A stretch of 64,000 nt of DNA from Morchella semilibera (taxonomy: Eukaryota; Ascomycota; Pezizomycetes; Pezizales; Morchellaceae), in contig WBVU01000021.1 of the NCBI GenBank assembly GCA_009192285.1, positions 340,995 through 404,994 of the forward strand, in the 5' to 3' direction. Made by a program: the position numbers and the translations under genes. Positions 12,108 through 23,081 of the stretch are shown here, piece after piece (position 1 is the stretch's first letter; each line of letters starts with the position of its first letter). The notes beneath the pieces are model-generated. The model did no database searches. It was given only the letters and a program-made list of their open reading frames with translations, and was not told where the DNA came from.

Positions 12108-13674
12108 GTGTTAACCTCGAACTAACAGCTCGTCGCGTTAGTAATATCGGATGCCTACTCGCCAAAGCCTTTTTTATAAGTACAAATGTTTTGCCAAGAG
12201 ATTTCTCTTGACCCCATTGGACATCAAGCATCGAATCTTCATGACATCTACTCACTCGATTGATTTAGTACCGTGTGATCGGGGCTAGTTGTGTGAACCT
12301 AGCTTAGCTGGAAGGAGGTGATCCAACCATAGAAGAACGGTTGTGTTTCTATACTACGTAGAGGTATCATCACTACCTCCAGGGCCTATTTGTACACCCC
12401 CGGTGTATATACATATAGGATAGGAATATTTACAGAGACAAAAAATTTGGCGAGTATAAGGAAGCTGCATAAGGCACGGACGGATCCCCGCGTCAAGGGA
12501 CCTAAGATACAGCGTGCGTAGCGACCTGGGTACACACCAGTGATCAAGCGGCAGTGGGCCCCCTCAAGGTAGAATACCTACGTGTTCCTTGGTAATTACA
12601 ACCGCTATCTCCACTGTGGATTGTGGTTTACATTCTTCAGATTGGCTGTAGCTCGGGGGTATGGGGGGTAGTAAGAATCAGTTAACTAATTTATTCGTAT
12701 TTTTACTCTTGGACGCATAAGAAAGACATTTGGAAAATCTCGGTAGGGTACCGATAGTCCGTTGCAACAGACCACCATGGCTTTTCGAAAGCCACTGTTT
12801 AAATGTGTCATGAAGTTCGCCGGTTTTTGCAAGAGAGACATTCTCTAAACGTCTGATACGTCCAAGGGATGGTGTCTTTCCCAAACAGCTGCAAATGCAT
12901 GCGGGTTCTTTGAGGCTCACACACACACACGGCTTCTCGCGCCATAGGTACTGTGCGAAGCAGTTGCAGGACTACGTCAGACGTCGCATGTACCTGAGCG
13001 GTACAGCCGCCCACCGGTGAGGACGGACACTGGGTGTTGACGAACAAGGGGATTTCAACGAATAAGAAATATAGTATTAAAAAGAAGCTTGGCTGTTTCT
13101 CGCCCATAGTCATAACCCCTGTCAGCGCCCAGTGTCCGTCTCACCCTGTGAATTTAACCACCAACCCCACCACCACCCTTTCGGTCGTGAGATTGGAGTG
13201 GGGTTACTCTATTATATATTACCTCAGGGCTACTTGGCTATGTTGCAACATCATAAGGCTGTCCGGACGGGCTTAAAATATTCCAGCTTCTTGACACGTT
13301 GCAAGACAAGCTCCAAAGTGTGGAGGTCTTGGCGTTTTGCTTAAATGGCCCCTCTATGTGCTAAAGTTATTAATCGACTCTTACTTATCTCACTACGATT
13401 TCTGGAAATTGGCAAAGTCTTTCTTTTTTCTTTACGTTTGTTTTAGGTGTGTGTGTGGGGCGGGGAGGGGTGGGGGTAAGCGTTTTAGTAGCGCCCTAAA
13501 ATATAAGGCTATCTTATATCGCTTCATCAATTGATTGTCGGCAAAAGGTATTAGTTTGGCTAATAGATCTTGTTATCACTCTCATATCAATTGAACTGCG
13601 ATTGGCACCCTAAAGATAGCCATAAAACAAAATGTGGTTCAATATATATTTAGAACTCGGGACCAAACCCGTAT
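12108..13674. other. Intergenic region with a MITE
   Basis: No gene is supported. The minus ORF at 12678-12926 (82 residues) has no recognised motif. A terminal-inverted-repeat element sits at 13015-13146. Confidence 0.5.
13015..13146. mobile_element. MITE, about 132 bp
   Basis: GGACGGACACTGGGTGTTGA on the left pairs with the reverse complement of CAGCGCCCAGTGTCCGTC on the right, flanked inward by GGGG/CCCC, with GGTGAG/CTCACC at the outer ends. Related single ends occur near 16510-16620, 43360-43390 and 49803-49830. The target duplication is unclear. Confidence 0.6.
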
Positions 13675-14676
13675 TTAGCCTCCCCAAAAGGATCCAGCTT
13701 GTGCTAAATCGATTGGTTGATGCGGGCTACATTGATTGCTTTCATCAACTCTCCTGACTCTCATTATTGCAAAGCCCACAAGGGCAAGTAATATATGAGC
13801 GACTTCACCCCATTGCCCCACATTTGTAATGCTTTCACCACATGGCCACCCATTGTCCTCCAACATCGCCCTCTCCAAACACGCAACAACGTAAAGACCG
13901 ACAATTATACAAACTAGCCCCAAGAGCAGCACAATAAAGAGTACCACACCGTGACCACAGAACCGATATGTCCACGACCTGTTAAGGCCTCTGGTAAGTG
14001 ACAGCGGATTCTGTTTTGAGGTCGAACATAAGAAAGCCAAAACCAAGTTGACGACAAGTATCACCAAGCAAACTTTCAGAAGTATACCAAAGGCATCAGA
14101 TGCGCCACCCAACCTAACCATCAGAGGTTTCTCGTGGATCTTCAGTGCTATTCCGTCCTTGCACGCCTCTGGATCATCCACCAGGGGGATGGGGTGTACA
14201 GAGGTTATCCAACTTGAGATAATTCCAATGAAAAGTAAGGTCACCCATAAGTGCACAATGAGCTTATGGCGTCTCTTCGTCTCTGCCCTCTGGGGTCCAT
14301 CTTCCCTGACCTGGTCTCGGAAGCATGACGACCACATCAGGACAGGTAACGCAGCGAGAAGGCTGAATATCGTGAGAGCTACAGTTGGGTAGACGTCGGG
14401 GTTTAGGAACCCAGAGTCATTCCTCCGAGCTGCGATAGGTATCGAATGTATACTGGCCGTGGCGCTATACAACATTGCTGTTGCAAGACTTGGCCCCACA
14501 GCCCATTCGTAACTGCGGAGTGCAAAGGCGATGAAGAAGAACGCGTAGACGATGTACCGGAGAGCCGGGCTATAGATGCCTGATAGCGGAGTGGTGCACA
14601 CGTATTTCCCGGGCTGCTCGTCGTCGGCGGAAAACCTGAAAAGTGTGACCAAGATCAGGAGCGGTAGTTCTCTCAT
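13675..14676 (-). CDS. Multi-pass membrane protein of unknown function
   Basis: A single ORF of 333 residues with a short hydrophobic N-terminus (MRELPLLILVTLF) that could be a signal peptide. It has six or seven further hydrophobic segments, roughly at residues 38-58, 60-83, 98-116, 139-160, 195-218, 240-268 and 287-305. A charged loop (about 117-138, RDQVREDGPQRAETKRRHK) separates segments three and four. The C-terminal tail is short and hydrophilic. The ATG context (CACAGC before ATGAGAG) is acceptable. I do not recognise the family; the topology resembles many fungal-specific plasma- or endomembrane proteins. It sits upstream, on the same strand, of the HeLo-like/ankyrin gene, but the gap of about 1.6 kb gives no reason to link them. 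Confidence 0.6.
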   Translation of the reverse strand: MRELPLLILVTLFRFSADDEQPGKYVCTTPLSGIYSPALRYIVYAFFFIAFALRSYEWAVGPSLATAMLYSATASIHSIPIAARRNDSGFLNPDVYPTVALTIFSLLAALPVLMWSSCFRDQVREDGPQRAETKRRHKLIVHLWVTLLFIGIISSWITSVHPIPLVDDPEACKDGIALKIHEKPLMVRLGGASDAFGILLKVCLVILVVNLVLAFLCSTSKQNPLSLTRGLNRSWTYRFCGHGVVLFIVLLLGLVCIIVGLYVVACLERAMLEDNGWPCGESITNVGQWGEVAHILLALVGFAIMRVRRVDESNQCSPHQPIDLAQAGSFWGG

Positions 14677-17600
14677 GCTGTGAGGGATGTAGAGAGATGT
14701 GCAAGATCGAATTTAAACTGCGATATATTGAGCTTCTACGTATAAGCCCCAAGACCTTGTCAAGCGTTTGTGTAACCGCGTGTTTACTCACGGATTAGAT
14801 AGTTTGGAAGATAGGCCCGTCGTCGAGCGAGCGATGGTGATCTTTGAACAAGCCCCGAATGGTGTTGGCAAGTACTAATGCGTTGCAGAGACTGGTGTGC
14901 GGCTGGGTAGCAAAGGGGGCAGAAACACCTTTGTGGATGTATCCAGGGAGATTCTTGATAGTAAGAATATAGATCAAACCTCTAGACCAGACTCAGTTAA
15001 TAGGGCATCTGGGCCTGTATCTATATGTATAAAGAAAAGGAGCTAGAAACCATGCAAACCAAGAGTTGGTATAGAAGTTTGAGCCGGAATGAATGAGTCA
15101 AAATGAACGTTCGTAGGGACGATGAGATGAGAGTAAGAACCAAAGTTCGGTAGGGACTGGCTCTATATGATTTGTATTATTTGACACATTCGCCTAGAGG
15201 CGGAACTGTCACCGCCTATACGGTTGCCAGCGGTATATCCGGAGCTAAAGGATGTTTGGTGCAAACAAGAGCTCCCTTTTGAGTGGAGGATAGCTGTAGG
15301 TAGTAGCTGCTAATGGAATATGTGGGGTTCGTCCCTTATGCACCTCGGACCATGAATAAAGGACGTGGTGGATTAGCGTAGGGACCGGAGGATTCTATCC
15401 CTACGGACATGGGGGTACGTGATCTCGCTCATACTTCATCGATATCTATCACCCTTCCTTTTGTTCATTAAAGGTTATAGTGTTCTATCGACCATTATAA
15501 TTTAAAACGCCTAACGACTCTCATACAATTCAATTAAACAAAAGTTCCCCTAAGCATACAGAGCACGCTACCTCCAGCCCCGCAAAAGGGTAGATGTAGA
15601 TTAAACAAGCCCCAGAAGGAGACACGCGGGCCGCATCCATCCGCTTATAACCGGCTCACCGGACTAAACTGCCTGATCCTCCTGTACTAACCTTTAAGGG
15701 GTGAACGTAATCCAGTATATCTACTCTGGTCTTAGTTAAAACCAAACGATTTTGAACCGCCTAAACAATCTTAGACGGATCACAATGCTCCGAATCCCGC
15801 ACTAACCGTATAATATCTCGTACCGCCAACACTATGAGGCGACTGACGTCCGAAGACCAAAAACCCCCCTACAATAGTTTTTTGATGTGTATAAACGCTC
15901 TCCACTCACTCGTTCGAGGTGTAGCAATTAAGTGATAATTTTTAACCTTCGACCACTAGCGCCAGACGGATAAGTTGATCCTTGCCCAGCTTCCCCCGCA
16001 ATTCCAGTTACAGGTTGTTTACTCCTATTATTTCCCACCATATTGACCTTGGGCATAGCATAGCCCCCGAAACGTAGAAGATGGTCCCCTGCCCCACCTC
16101 CAAGGATAAAAGAATCTACCGAGACTAGTTAGTACCGCAAGATCCGAGAGATTCCGTTGCGTTGAATCAATAGAACACCCTTCTATTTAACTGAAAAACC
16201 TTTGAATCTCTCAACCAAGTTCCTAAAACTGAAACTAAATTATAATAACACAAACCCTACATATCATAATAATTCAATCTGACAACTGGGAATGCTCTGG
16301 ACCCGTCAGTCACCCCCAAATGTATTTCTCAAGTCTCGAGCGCTTTATATTTACATTAGGTCTGCATTTTGAGACCAGTTGGCTTTATAATGAAATAATC
16401 TATGCTGGTTGATAGGAAATTCACACTATCCTGGTAATTAGAAGGGTAGTTGATCTATGTACTAGGTATACCGAGGCCAAATGACTACATCATTATTTCC
16501 TGGGGGTGAATAAATACTGCACGTTGACGGGCTCCGCTGAAGGGGACTAGTAAAGCCCGGTTTATTATTTTTCTTATCGGCGGAAAGCCCCAGTCTGCCA
16601 ACGCCCAGTATCCGTCAGTAAGTGATAATACCCTTGGTCATTGGAAGATACGAGGCTCCATGATATCAGGCCGCCTATCATCTTACGGTAACCTCGTTGG
16701 GGGCAGTAAACTGGGGGATACATAACTTCATTTGATGAGCTTCGATAGGTATGATCCTTGGTACTAGGGGGTTCGAGCTTGGAACCTGCAGACCGCCACA
16801 AAGACCTGGAATCCTTGCCTTCGGGCTTGTATCACGACCCCCCGGAAACCTAGATTTTCTTAATGTGAGGTTGGCTTACTATTTTATTTTTCTAGAACAT
16901 CCGCGATGGACATCATTCCTCGTGCAGCCCTATATTTAGATACTGTCAGGTTTTGTGCTCGTCCTTAATGATGACTGAAGTCTGCCTTACCGTGCGGGGA
17001 TGGGCCATTAGACTCAGTCCACGTTTATGATTTCTTGTGGAGCAAGGCGGATATTCCCCGTGGAGGCATTAGAACATATGGTTCTTCCTCTCACATGTCT
17101 ACCCCTTGCCGGCGCGTTTTCTTGGCCTTTTTCAGTTTTTGTTTTTTCAAACAAGGTTCTTTGAAGTTAAGCTCTCTTTGTAGTAGTCAATTCTTGGCGC
17201 CATCAAAGTGGTGCACCGCAAGTGGGAAAGGTTGAACGTCATACGGTAGAACCGCCGTCTCCTCGTGATCAAATGTACCAAGCCTCACAAAACTGAACTA
17301 GGGTGGGAAGATGAAGCCCGTAGGGACGTGGAACCTGAAATAGAACAGGACCAAAACCTTGGCACCCTCGGCGGCACTCCCGCCCCTAACTGCGCTGGTC
17401 GTTCAAGATCACTATGTTAGCGGTCCTGAAACTTTATGTATCCCTAAAAACCTAATTGGAAGAAATGGTGAATTTCAAGGGCTTTGACCTTTTGGAGATC
17501 ATGCCATGGAATTTCGATATTTAGCATTGATCCCACGCTTAGCTAATTTGAAGCCGCGTCATTGAAACATCTCCACTTCGAGTTCAGACCCTACTTTAAA

Positions 17601-18025
17601 CATTTGGGGTATATAACATGGAGGTTTTGGTTTCCCGGACGCCACATCAGCCACAAGAGGTAGGCGACTTCCCTGGCCACTCGGGCACCCCCCCACCCGG
17701 ACGGCCGATGATGATTGGTAAGGATAACACTTTTATCTATTATGATGCTTGGTGGACTCAAAAAGCACATCTGTTTCCGAATATCATCCTTTCCAATCTA
17801 GTAATTGATTGGCAAGATTAATTGCCAGTACGCCAAGACCTCCATTTTTCTTTGGCCATTAACCACTCAACACTACCTAATTTGGATGCATAGAGAGGTC
17901 CAAATTGCGTAGTTATCTTGAGATTATAAGTTCACATTTGACCCTCCTTCAAAAATCCAACTTTTAGGAAATCAACAGGTCCACCACAAGAAAAGATAAA
18001 ATTCCTCTGGCTCTATTGAGTTGTA

Positions 18026-18233
18026 TGGCGGATCTACTCATAGAGGGTGAGCGGGAGTACATATCCACCCTGAAAAATACCATTGGTTGGGGGCCTGTAA
18101 TAGTGTTAAACAATCCTATCTAAGGAACTACGGGTCCTTTCTCGGTTGCCATCACTTGGGTTTAGTGGCCATCAGCCAATAGCATTTTTGGGGGTGGAGT
18201 ACTCCCGCTCACCCTCTATGAGTAGATCCGCCA
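18026..18233. mobile_element. 208-bp MITE with TA target duplication
   Basis: The first 35 bases (TGGCGGATCTACTCATAGAG onward) are a perfect inverted copy of the last 35. Imperfect pairing continues inward for another 25 or so bases (CCACCC..AAAAAT..ATTGG). TA flanks both ends (18024-18025 and 18234-18235), which suits the Tc1/mariner superfamily. It has no coding capacity. The perfect arms argue for recent mobility or gene-conversion upkeep. Confidence 0.85.
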
Positions 18234-18303
18234 TAGATAGGGAGGGGAACTATCGCTGAATAGACAGAATACAAAAATAGGGTACGGCTGGGGAAAATTA
18301 TTA

Positions 18304-18429
18304 GGACCCGTTTCGCAACAGGCTAAATTATAAAACGGAGTTTCCACCCTTGCAAACCCCGTTTCAACGACCTTTTTGTTAGGCCTTGATCCTTGGAAAC
18401 ACCATTTTGTCTGGTTGCCAAACGGGCCC
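18304..18429. mobile_element. Tourist-like (PIF/Harbinger) MITE, copy 1
   Basis: TTA flanks both ends (18301-18303 and 18430-18432). The right terminus reads GTTGCCAAACGGGCCC, inverse of GGGCCCGTTTGGCAAC; the left terminus GGACCCGTTTCGCAAC has two mismatches. A 3-bp TWA duplication and a GGG..GTTTGG terminus are characteristic of PIF/Harbinger MITEs. The interior matches the copy at 59841-59959 (shared GTTAGGCCTTGATCCTTGGA). Confidence 0.85.
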
Positions 18430-20281
18430 TTAGCGGTTGAAGTTGACCACCGAAATTGGTCGGGTTACGGGTGTCCCCAACCAGCATTACCCATCATGCT
18501 GGATCACATAGCCTTAAGGTACCACAAGCTGACGTGGTTCAAATGGAAAGTTCGAGACTAGAGAGACACCCGTCAACAGTTGTCATATCGCGTCCGGAAC
18601 CGACAAACTTAGGCCATATCTTGCGGCCCAATACTCGGAAACAGCCTGTAGCCATACCGCTCCGTGGAAGAAGGAACAGATGTACCCACTGAGCCTAACT
18701 GACCCATCTAGGAAGTCAGAGGTCCTCACAAGAGGGGGTCTTGATATTGCTCAAAGTTTATTTTTTGCAATATTTTTATACCATTGCGGCATCAGTTTAG
18801 GGGTAAAATTAATCTCGGGAGCTTGAATGTTGGTATAGCACCATAGTGCAAAAAGGGACTAGGACTTGGTGCTAGCCCTTTAGACAAGACGGCTTCAGAT
18901 TTGGGCCGTACGATTGATTTATCCGTTGATAAACTATGGGTCCGGACGTGCTCAGGTTCAACACAGGTGGAAAGGGCAATTTTAGCATTAGGGATCTCAG
19001 CCTGGGAACTGGAAGATAGGTAATAGACAATTCAGTTTTCGGTCTCCAAATTACAAAGGCCCAGTTACGGTCGCATACAAGTATAAGCAACACGGGGTTG
19101 CTAAGATCTTTCCTACCACCACTTGCCTAAGGTTGAAAGGAAGGAAGTGCTGCTAGCATTGAGGTCAATCATTAAGCGAGGACTTATTAAAGTAATCTCA
19201 GAGCTGGAAGAATCACTCTATCTATCACGTAAATATCTCTAACTTGGCAAGAGGTGTCTAACTGGACATTTTAAAAGGTGTTCACGCTCGGTCAAAGATT
19301 GCCATATGTAAACTCACGACCTAGGGCTTCTGTGAATAAGAGAATTTATAACTTAAGGGTTCGTTCACTTGATACCCTTAGTGGGCGAAGCTTAATCTAG
19401 GGCTTGATAGGAAGTGGAAATTCTATCTTTGTGCTGAACACGTTAAGGAGCCCAGCCTCTGATTAACTATTCGGTACTAGTGGAGTCGACGGCGATCGCG
19501 TATCCTGAGAGAAATCAGGCCACCTATGCCGTGCTTCGGAGCCAAACCTTACATAGGCAGCTAGCCGTTTTTCCACGTGATGATCACCAAAATTTGCCAT
19601 AATAAGAAAAACCGCCGAATTTTTGAATGCCAAAGTCTTGGTCAATTGGCTAATCTAGTACTCCCCGGCTTTTGAGAGACACGTCATAATTCTTTGTATT
19701 TTTTTATTGTGGCGAAAGGTCTCAGGGAATTCAAGGTGAGGCGTTGGCTCTGGGGGGCCGTACGAATTATATCCTTAATTGCTCCTGGGCATTTGGGCAG
19801 GGTTAGGGTTGGGAGAGCATGAAAAAATGCTCTACAGGCAGTACCCCATAACCACGACCGGCTAAGCCAACGCAGACAACCCCTCTGCAGAAACCTTACC
19901 ACGCACACAGAGTTAATAAATACCTGCACGTTGGAGTCTGGAAAGGTAACCATACGGGAGGAGAGACATTACATATCGCTACACGAGAGATTTCCTGAAC
20001 ATAAGGAGTTCCCGGCTGTGTATATGTGGGCTAGGGAGTATGCGGCTTTAACATACCGGAGAATTAACCTAACCAGAAAAAGTTTAATTATGAAAAAGGA
20101 AAATGAGGAGTAAACTAAAAAGCCTAAATAAAACTAAGCAGGAACTTCCTTCCAATCAGGGTAAAAGGTAAAACTGCCCTCAGTGGCGCCAACCGGAAGA
20201 TCAGACTCCAGAAAAAATCAATTCACCTTACACAATTCCCCAATACATCGGGGACAAAAGGAGAGTAAAAGGGAATGTTGA

Positions 20282-20396
20282 GTTCGTTACCTGGGATTCC
20301 CACATGGTCACCCACTGCAGTACTAACCAGGCGATATCGTGCTTGTGTATGGCAGAGCGAACGGGATGCCCAATTTTCACGATTCTATGAACGAAC
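20282..20396 (-). rRNA. 5S ribosomal RNA gene
   Basis: The minus strand shows the 5S pattern: GGGCATCCCGTTCGCTCTGC (helix III region), CCTGGTTAGTACTGCAGTGG and GTGACCATGTGGGAATCCC (internal control region, loops D/E). The terminal helix pairs GTTCGTT at the 5' end with AACGAAC at the 3' end. Helix II pairs ATCGTG with CACGAT, both differing from the Neurospora 5S as I recall it but still complementary, as expected of a functional molecule. A TTTT terminator follows within 20 nt. It is a single copy in an otherwise gene-free region, which matches the dispersed 5S genes of filamentous ascomycetes. The ends could be off by a few bases (115 nt here, usually about 118-120). Confidence 0.9.
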
Positions 20397-22299
20397 ACAT
20401 ATTTAGTGCTCCTGTTTGGATATTTGTTCGAATCAATCTATGGTACAAAGGTCACATGCAGTAAGAGTATGGCGTAAAGATTATCCACCAATCTGATATA
20501 TCGACAACACAGTATGTCTCAAATCTAACACAGTATACTAGTAGTTTCCTGACGTTTGGAAAAATGTATGCCATACAGAAAATGCACGCTAGCGCTGAAT
20601 ACACCTCGTTAAATACCTCAAATTCAAAACCATACCACATAATAAATAACACCAGTATCCATCATAGAATGAATACCCAACCAAATAGAATTTCTTAAGA
20701 TACAAATGTTTATTTCGAGTGGAAATCAGTCCGTGTATAGGTATATGTGATGTCTGTTTAAGGTCTTCTCCTTGCCTTTATATATTTTGGCATTTCAATT
20801 GTTTTCCCGGGGCTAAATATGGTAAATTAATCATAAATACCACAAACTCATATGATCGCTCGTATGTAGATTATTCATTTGAAATCAAAGTATCTAGGGA
20901 AACGAATGTGGGAAGGGTTTCCAGACCAAACGCCCATGATTACAGATCTCCTTGCCAGTATTACATGTAGCTTCAAATCCCCCACATGGCTTTGATTCCT
21001 TCACGGTTCTTATGAAATAAATTAGTAGTCGCTAACTTAGCATAACTGTGTTTGAGTCTTTCGCGAACACGCATCACGAGATAATTTTCTCTAACCTGGC
21101 GACGTACATCACGGAAGGAACCGTTATCCGGAATGTCCCGAGAGTGATAAAATCATTGGAGCTCTATCATTAAGATAAGAATCTGTAGAGATCTCCCGTT
21201 TGGCTGGAAGAACTTTTTTTTGTTGACGTTCCAGCTCCTATACAGAAGCCCTACTAACAAAGGGGAGCCTTCTGTCAATACACAGCCCAGCGACCACAAA
21301 ATACCGTAAGGGTTAATCAGTGATCTCTATCGAAACAACCACAAATGATGCGGGGATCGATCATTAGCCCCTGGGCGACTAGCCGTTTATTAACGGTGGT
21401 TATATAAATGATGATTCTAGAGCCCCCAACCGTTTTGCCAGCCTTCACACGTACACGAGTTTGTCATTTTGTGTGATAGCGTCTTGGTCACCTTCCTTAT
21501 TCTCCTAGGCATAATCTGCATTTTATGCTGGCTTACATTTACATCCCAAGAGCAAGAGGGCAAGGTGCCGCACAGCTCAAGAGTCGAATGAAGCATCGAA
21601 GAGAGTTATTAAGCACACAGATAGCGCACAACAAACTATAGTCGTGGGTTCGTGTTGCCCAGAGTGTCACCCGCACATCCACTTCACTATCTAGCTTGAC
21701 CTTGCACCTTCCACAAGGATAACCGAGGTAACACTTGACGTGTTCTTGCTAACACCGCATCTAATCAAGAGGGATTCTGGCCATGTCGGAGCCCAAGCAC
21801 TATCGCCTGCCGCTCTGTACCAGAGTTCCATCCCGCGTATAGGGATCTTTAACAAACCACTCGGCAACATATAATCCTCACCCCGCAGGTCACTATCCTC
21901 AAAGCAGTAACCCTAACCGTGTGAGTAGACCCCCTAATATGCGGTCGAGACGTGCGAGATGGCATGGGTGGGGCTAGCGCTGAGGAAAGAAGTATGCCAA
22001 GAAGGAAGAGGGCAGAAACGGGTCACCGTCATGTTGTAGTTCTCATGTGGAACAACATCTGCTGTTGATGGAACTTCTCCTTCCACGTAGGGGCGCAAGG
22101 GCGGCTCTGGGAGTTGGTCAGGACAGAGCTAGGTGGGGGAGGGAGGGGGAAGGCCGCACATTATATACCTACATATTTTGTTTCAGGGCATGAATGTCGC
22201 CAAGCCTTGAAGGGTTTCGGTTCGCAATATTTCTCTTGTCCTACAACACCGCGACCGTGTATCTCAGTGGAGTTGTGGAGTTGAAGTGTATCACCATAC

Positions 22300-22407
22300 T
22301 AGAGCGTTTTGGCAACCAACTTCTGAGTCTAAATTTTTAGTTCTTGGCGACCGGTTTTTGGTGTGGGTAGGAGCTCGAAATTTGAAAATTTTGGGTGAAA
22401 CGCTCTA
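22300..22407. mobile_element. 108-bp MITE of the TAGAGCGTTTGGCAAC family
   Basis: The ends are TAGAGCGTTTTGG and CGCTCTA in inverse. CATAC occurs immediately outside each end (22295-22299 and 22408-22412), a possible 5-bp duplication; a TA reading is also possible. The interior (ACCGGTTTTTGGTG) matches diverged copies at about 42137-42222 and 54267-54345. Confidence 0.65.
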
Positions 22408-22580
22408 CATACTGCCTGTGTCCATCCTTTAGAATACAAAACATTATGTAAAATGTTCGGTAACGTCAATTTGGGAGACGGAGAATCCCGTAGTTACCCA
22501 TCAAGGTTCTCAGAGCTAATGCAGGTACATTCTGGCCTTGGCGGTAGGGATCAAGGAGATTTCCGCACCCACACTCGGAT

Positions 22581-23081
22581 TTAGTGTTGCGCTAAATAAG
22601 TTGATCTCCAAGGCTCGAAATCGATTACTGAATCTAGTTGCATGAAGGGCGTAGTATTTCTCTTTAGATGATCCCGATCACGACACTCCCTCACAAATTT
22701 GGTAGGAGGCTTTGGACTATAATCTACGGCATTATGAATGAGTACTATGCTTTGTCCTTCGAATCGCCTACCTCCTCCTCCCGCTGTCTCTCCTCGATCC
22801 TTCTCTGCCTTCTGCGAGCATCTGGATTTGATATTGTGGAGTACTGTTTCCTCAAGCTTTTTAATACCTCCCAAGCCAATGTACTTGTATATCGGTATTC
22901 TATTCGTTATCTCGGTCCCGACCGTGTTCTTCTGTCGGGAGTTAGATGCATAAACGATAATGGTGCGACGTCCTGCCAATTGCAAACACAGCCGCTCCCT
23001 CCCCAACCAAACTGTGCGACACCCCCCCAGCTCAAGCTCCTTAACTCCTCTCCACTCAGCCAAATGCGCTGAGACATTCAT
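22581..23081 (-). CDS. Hypothetical protein, possible gene fragment
   Basis: An uninterrupted 166-residue ORF with a mixed charged/hydrophobic composition (NRIPIYKYIGLGGIKKLEET). I do not recognise a domain. The opposite strand is also open over 134 residues, so the open frame alone is weak evidence. No introns or neighbours support it. Confidence 0.3.
   Translation of the reverse strand: MNVSAHLAEWRGVKELELGGCRTVWLGRERLCLQLAGRRTIIVYASNSRQKNTVGTEITNRIPIYKYIGLGGIKKLEETVLHNIKSRCSQKAEKDRGETAGGGGRRFEGQSIVLIHNAVDYSPKPPTKFVRECRDRDHLKRNTTPFMQLDSVIDFEPWRSTYLAQH

Larger units (their letters stand above)
14677..20281. other. Gene desert with MITEs
   Basis: Dense stops in all frames and no ORF with a recognisable motif. 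Two well-delimited MITEs lie at 18026-18233 and 18304-18429, only 70 bp apart. The rest looks like decayed repeat sequence, but no family could be assigned by eye. Confidence 0.55.
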
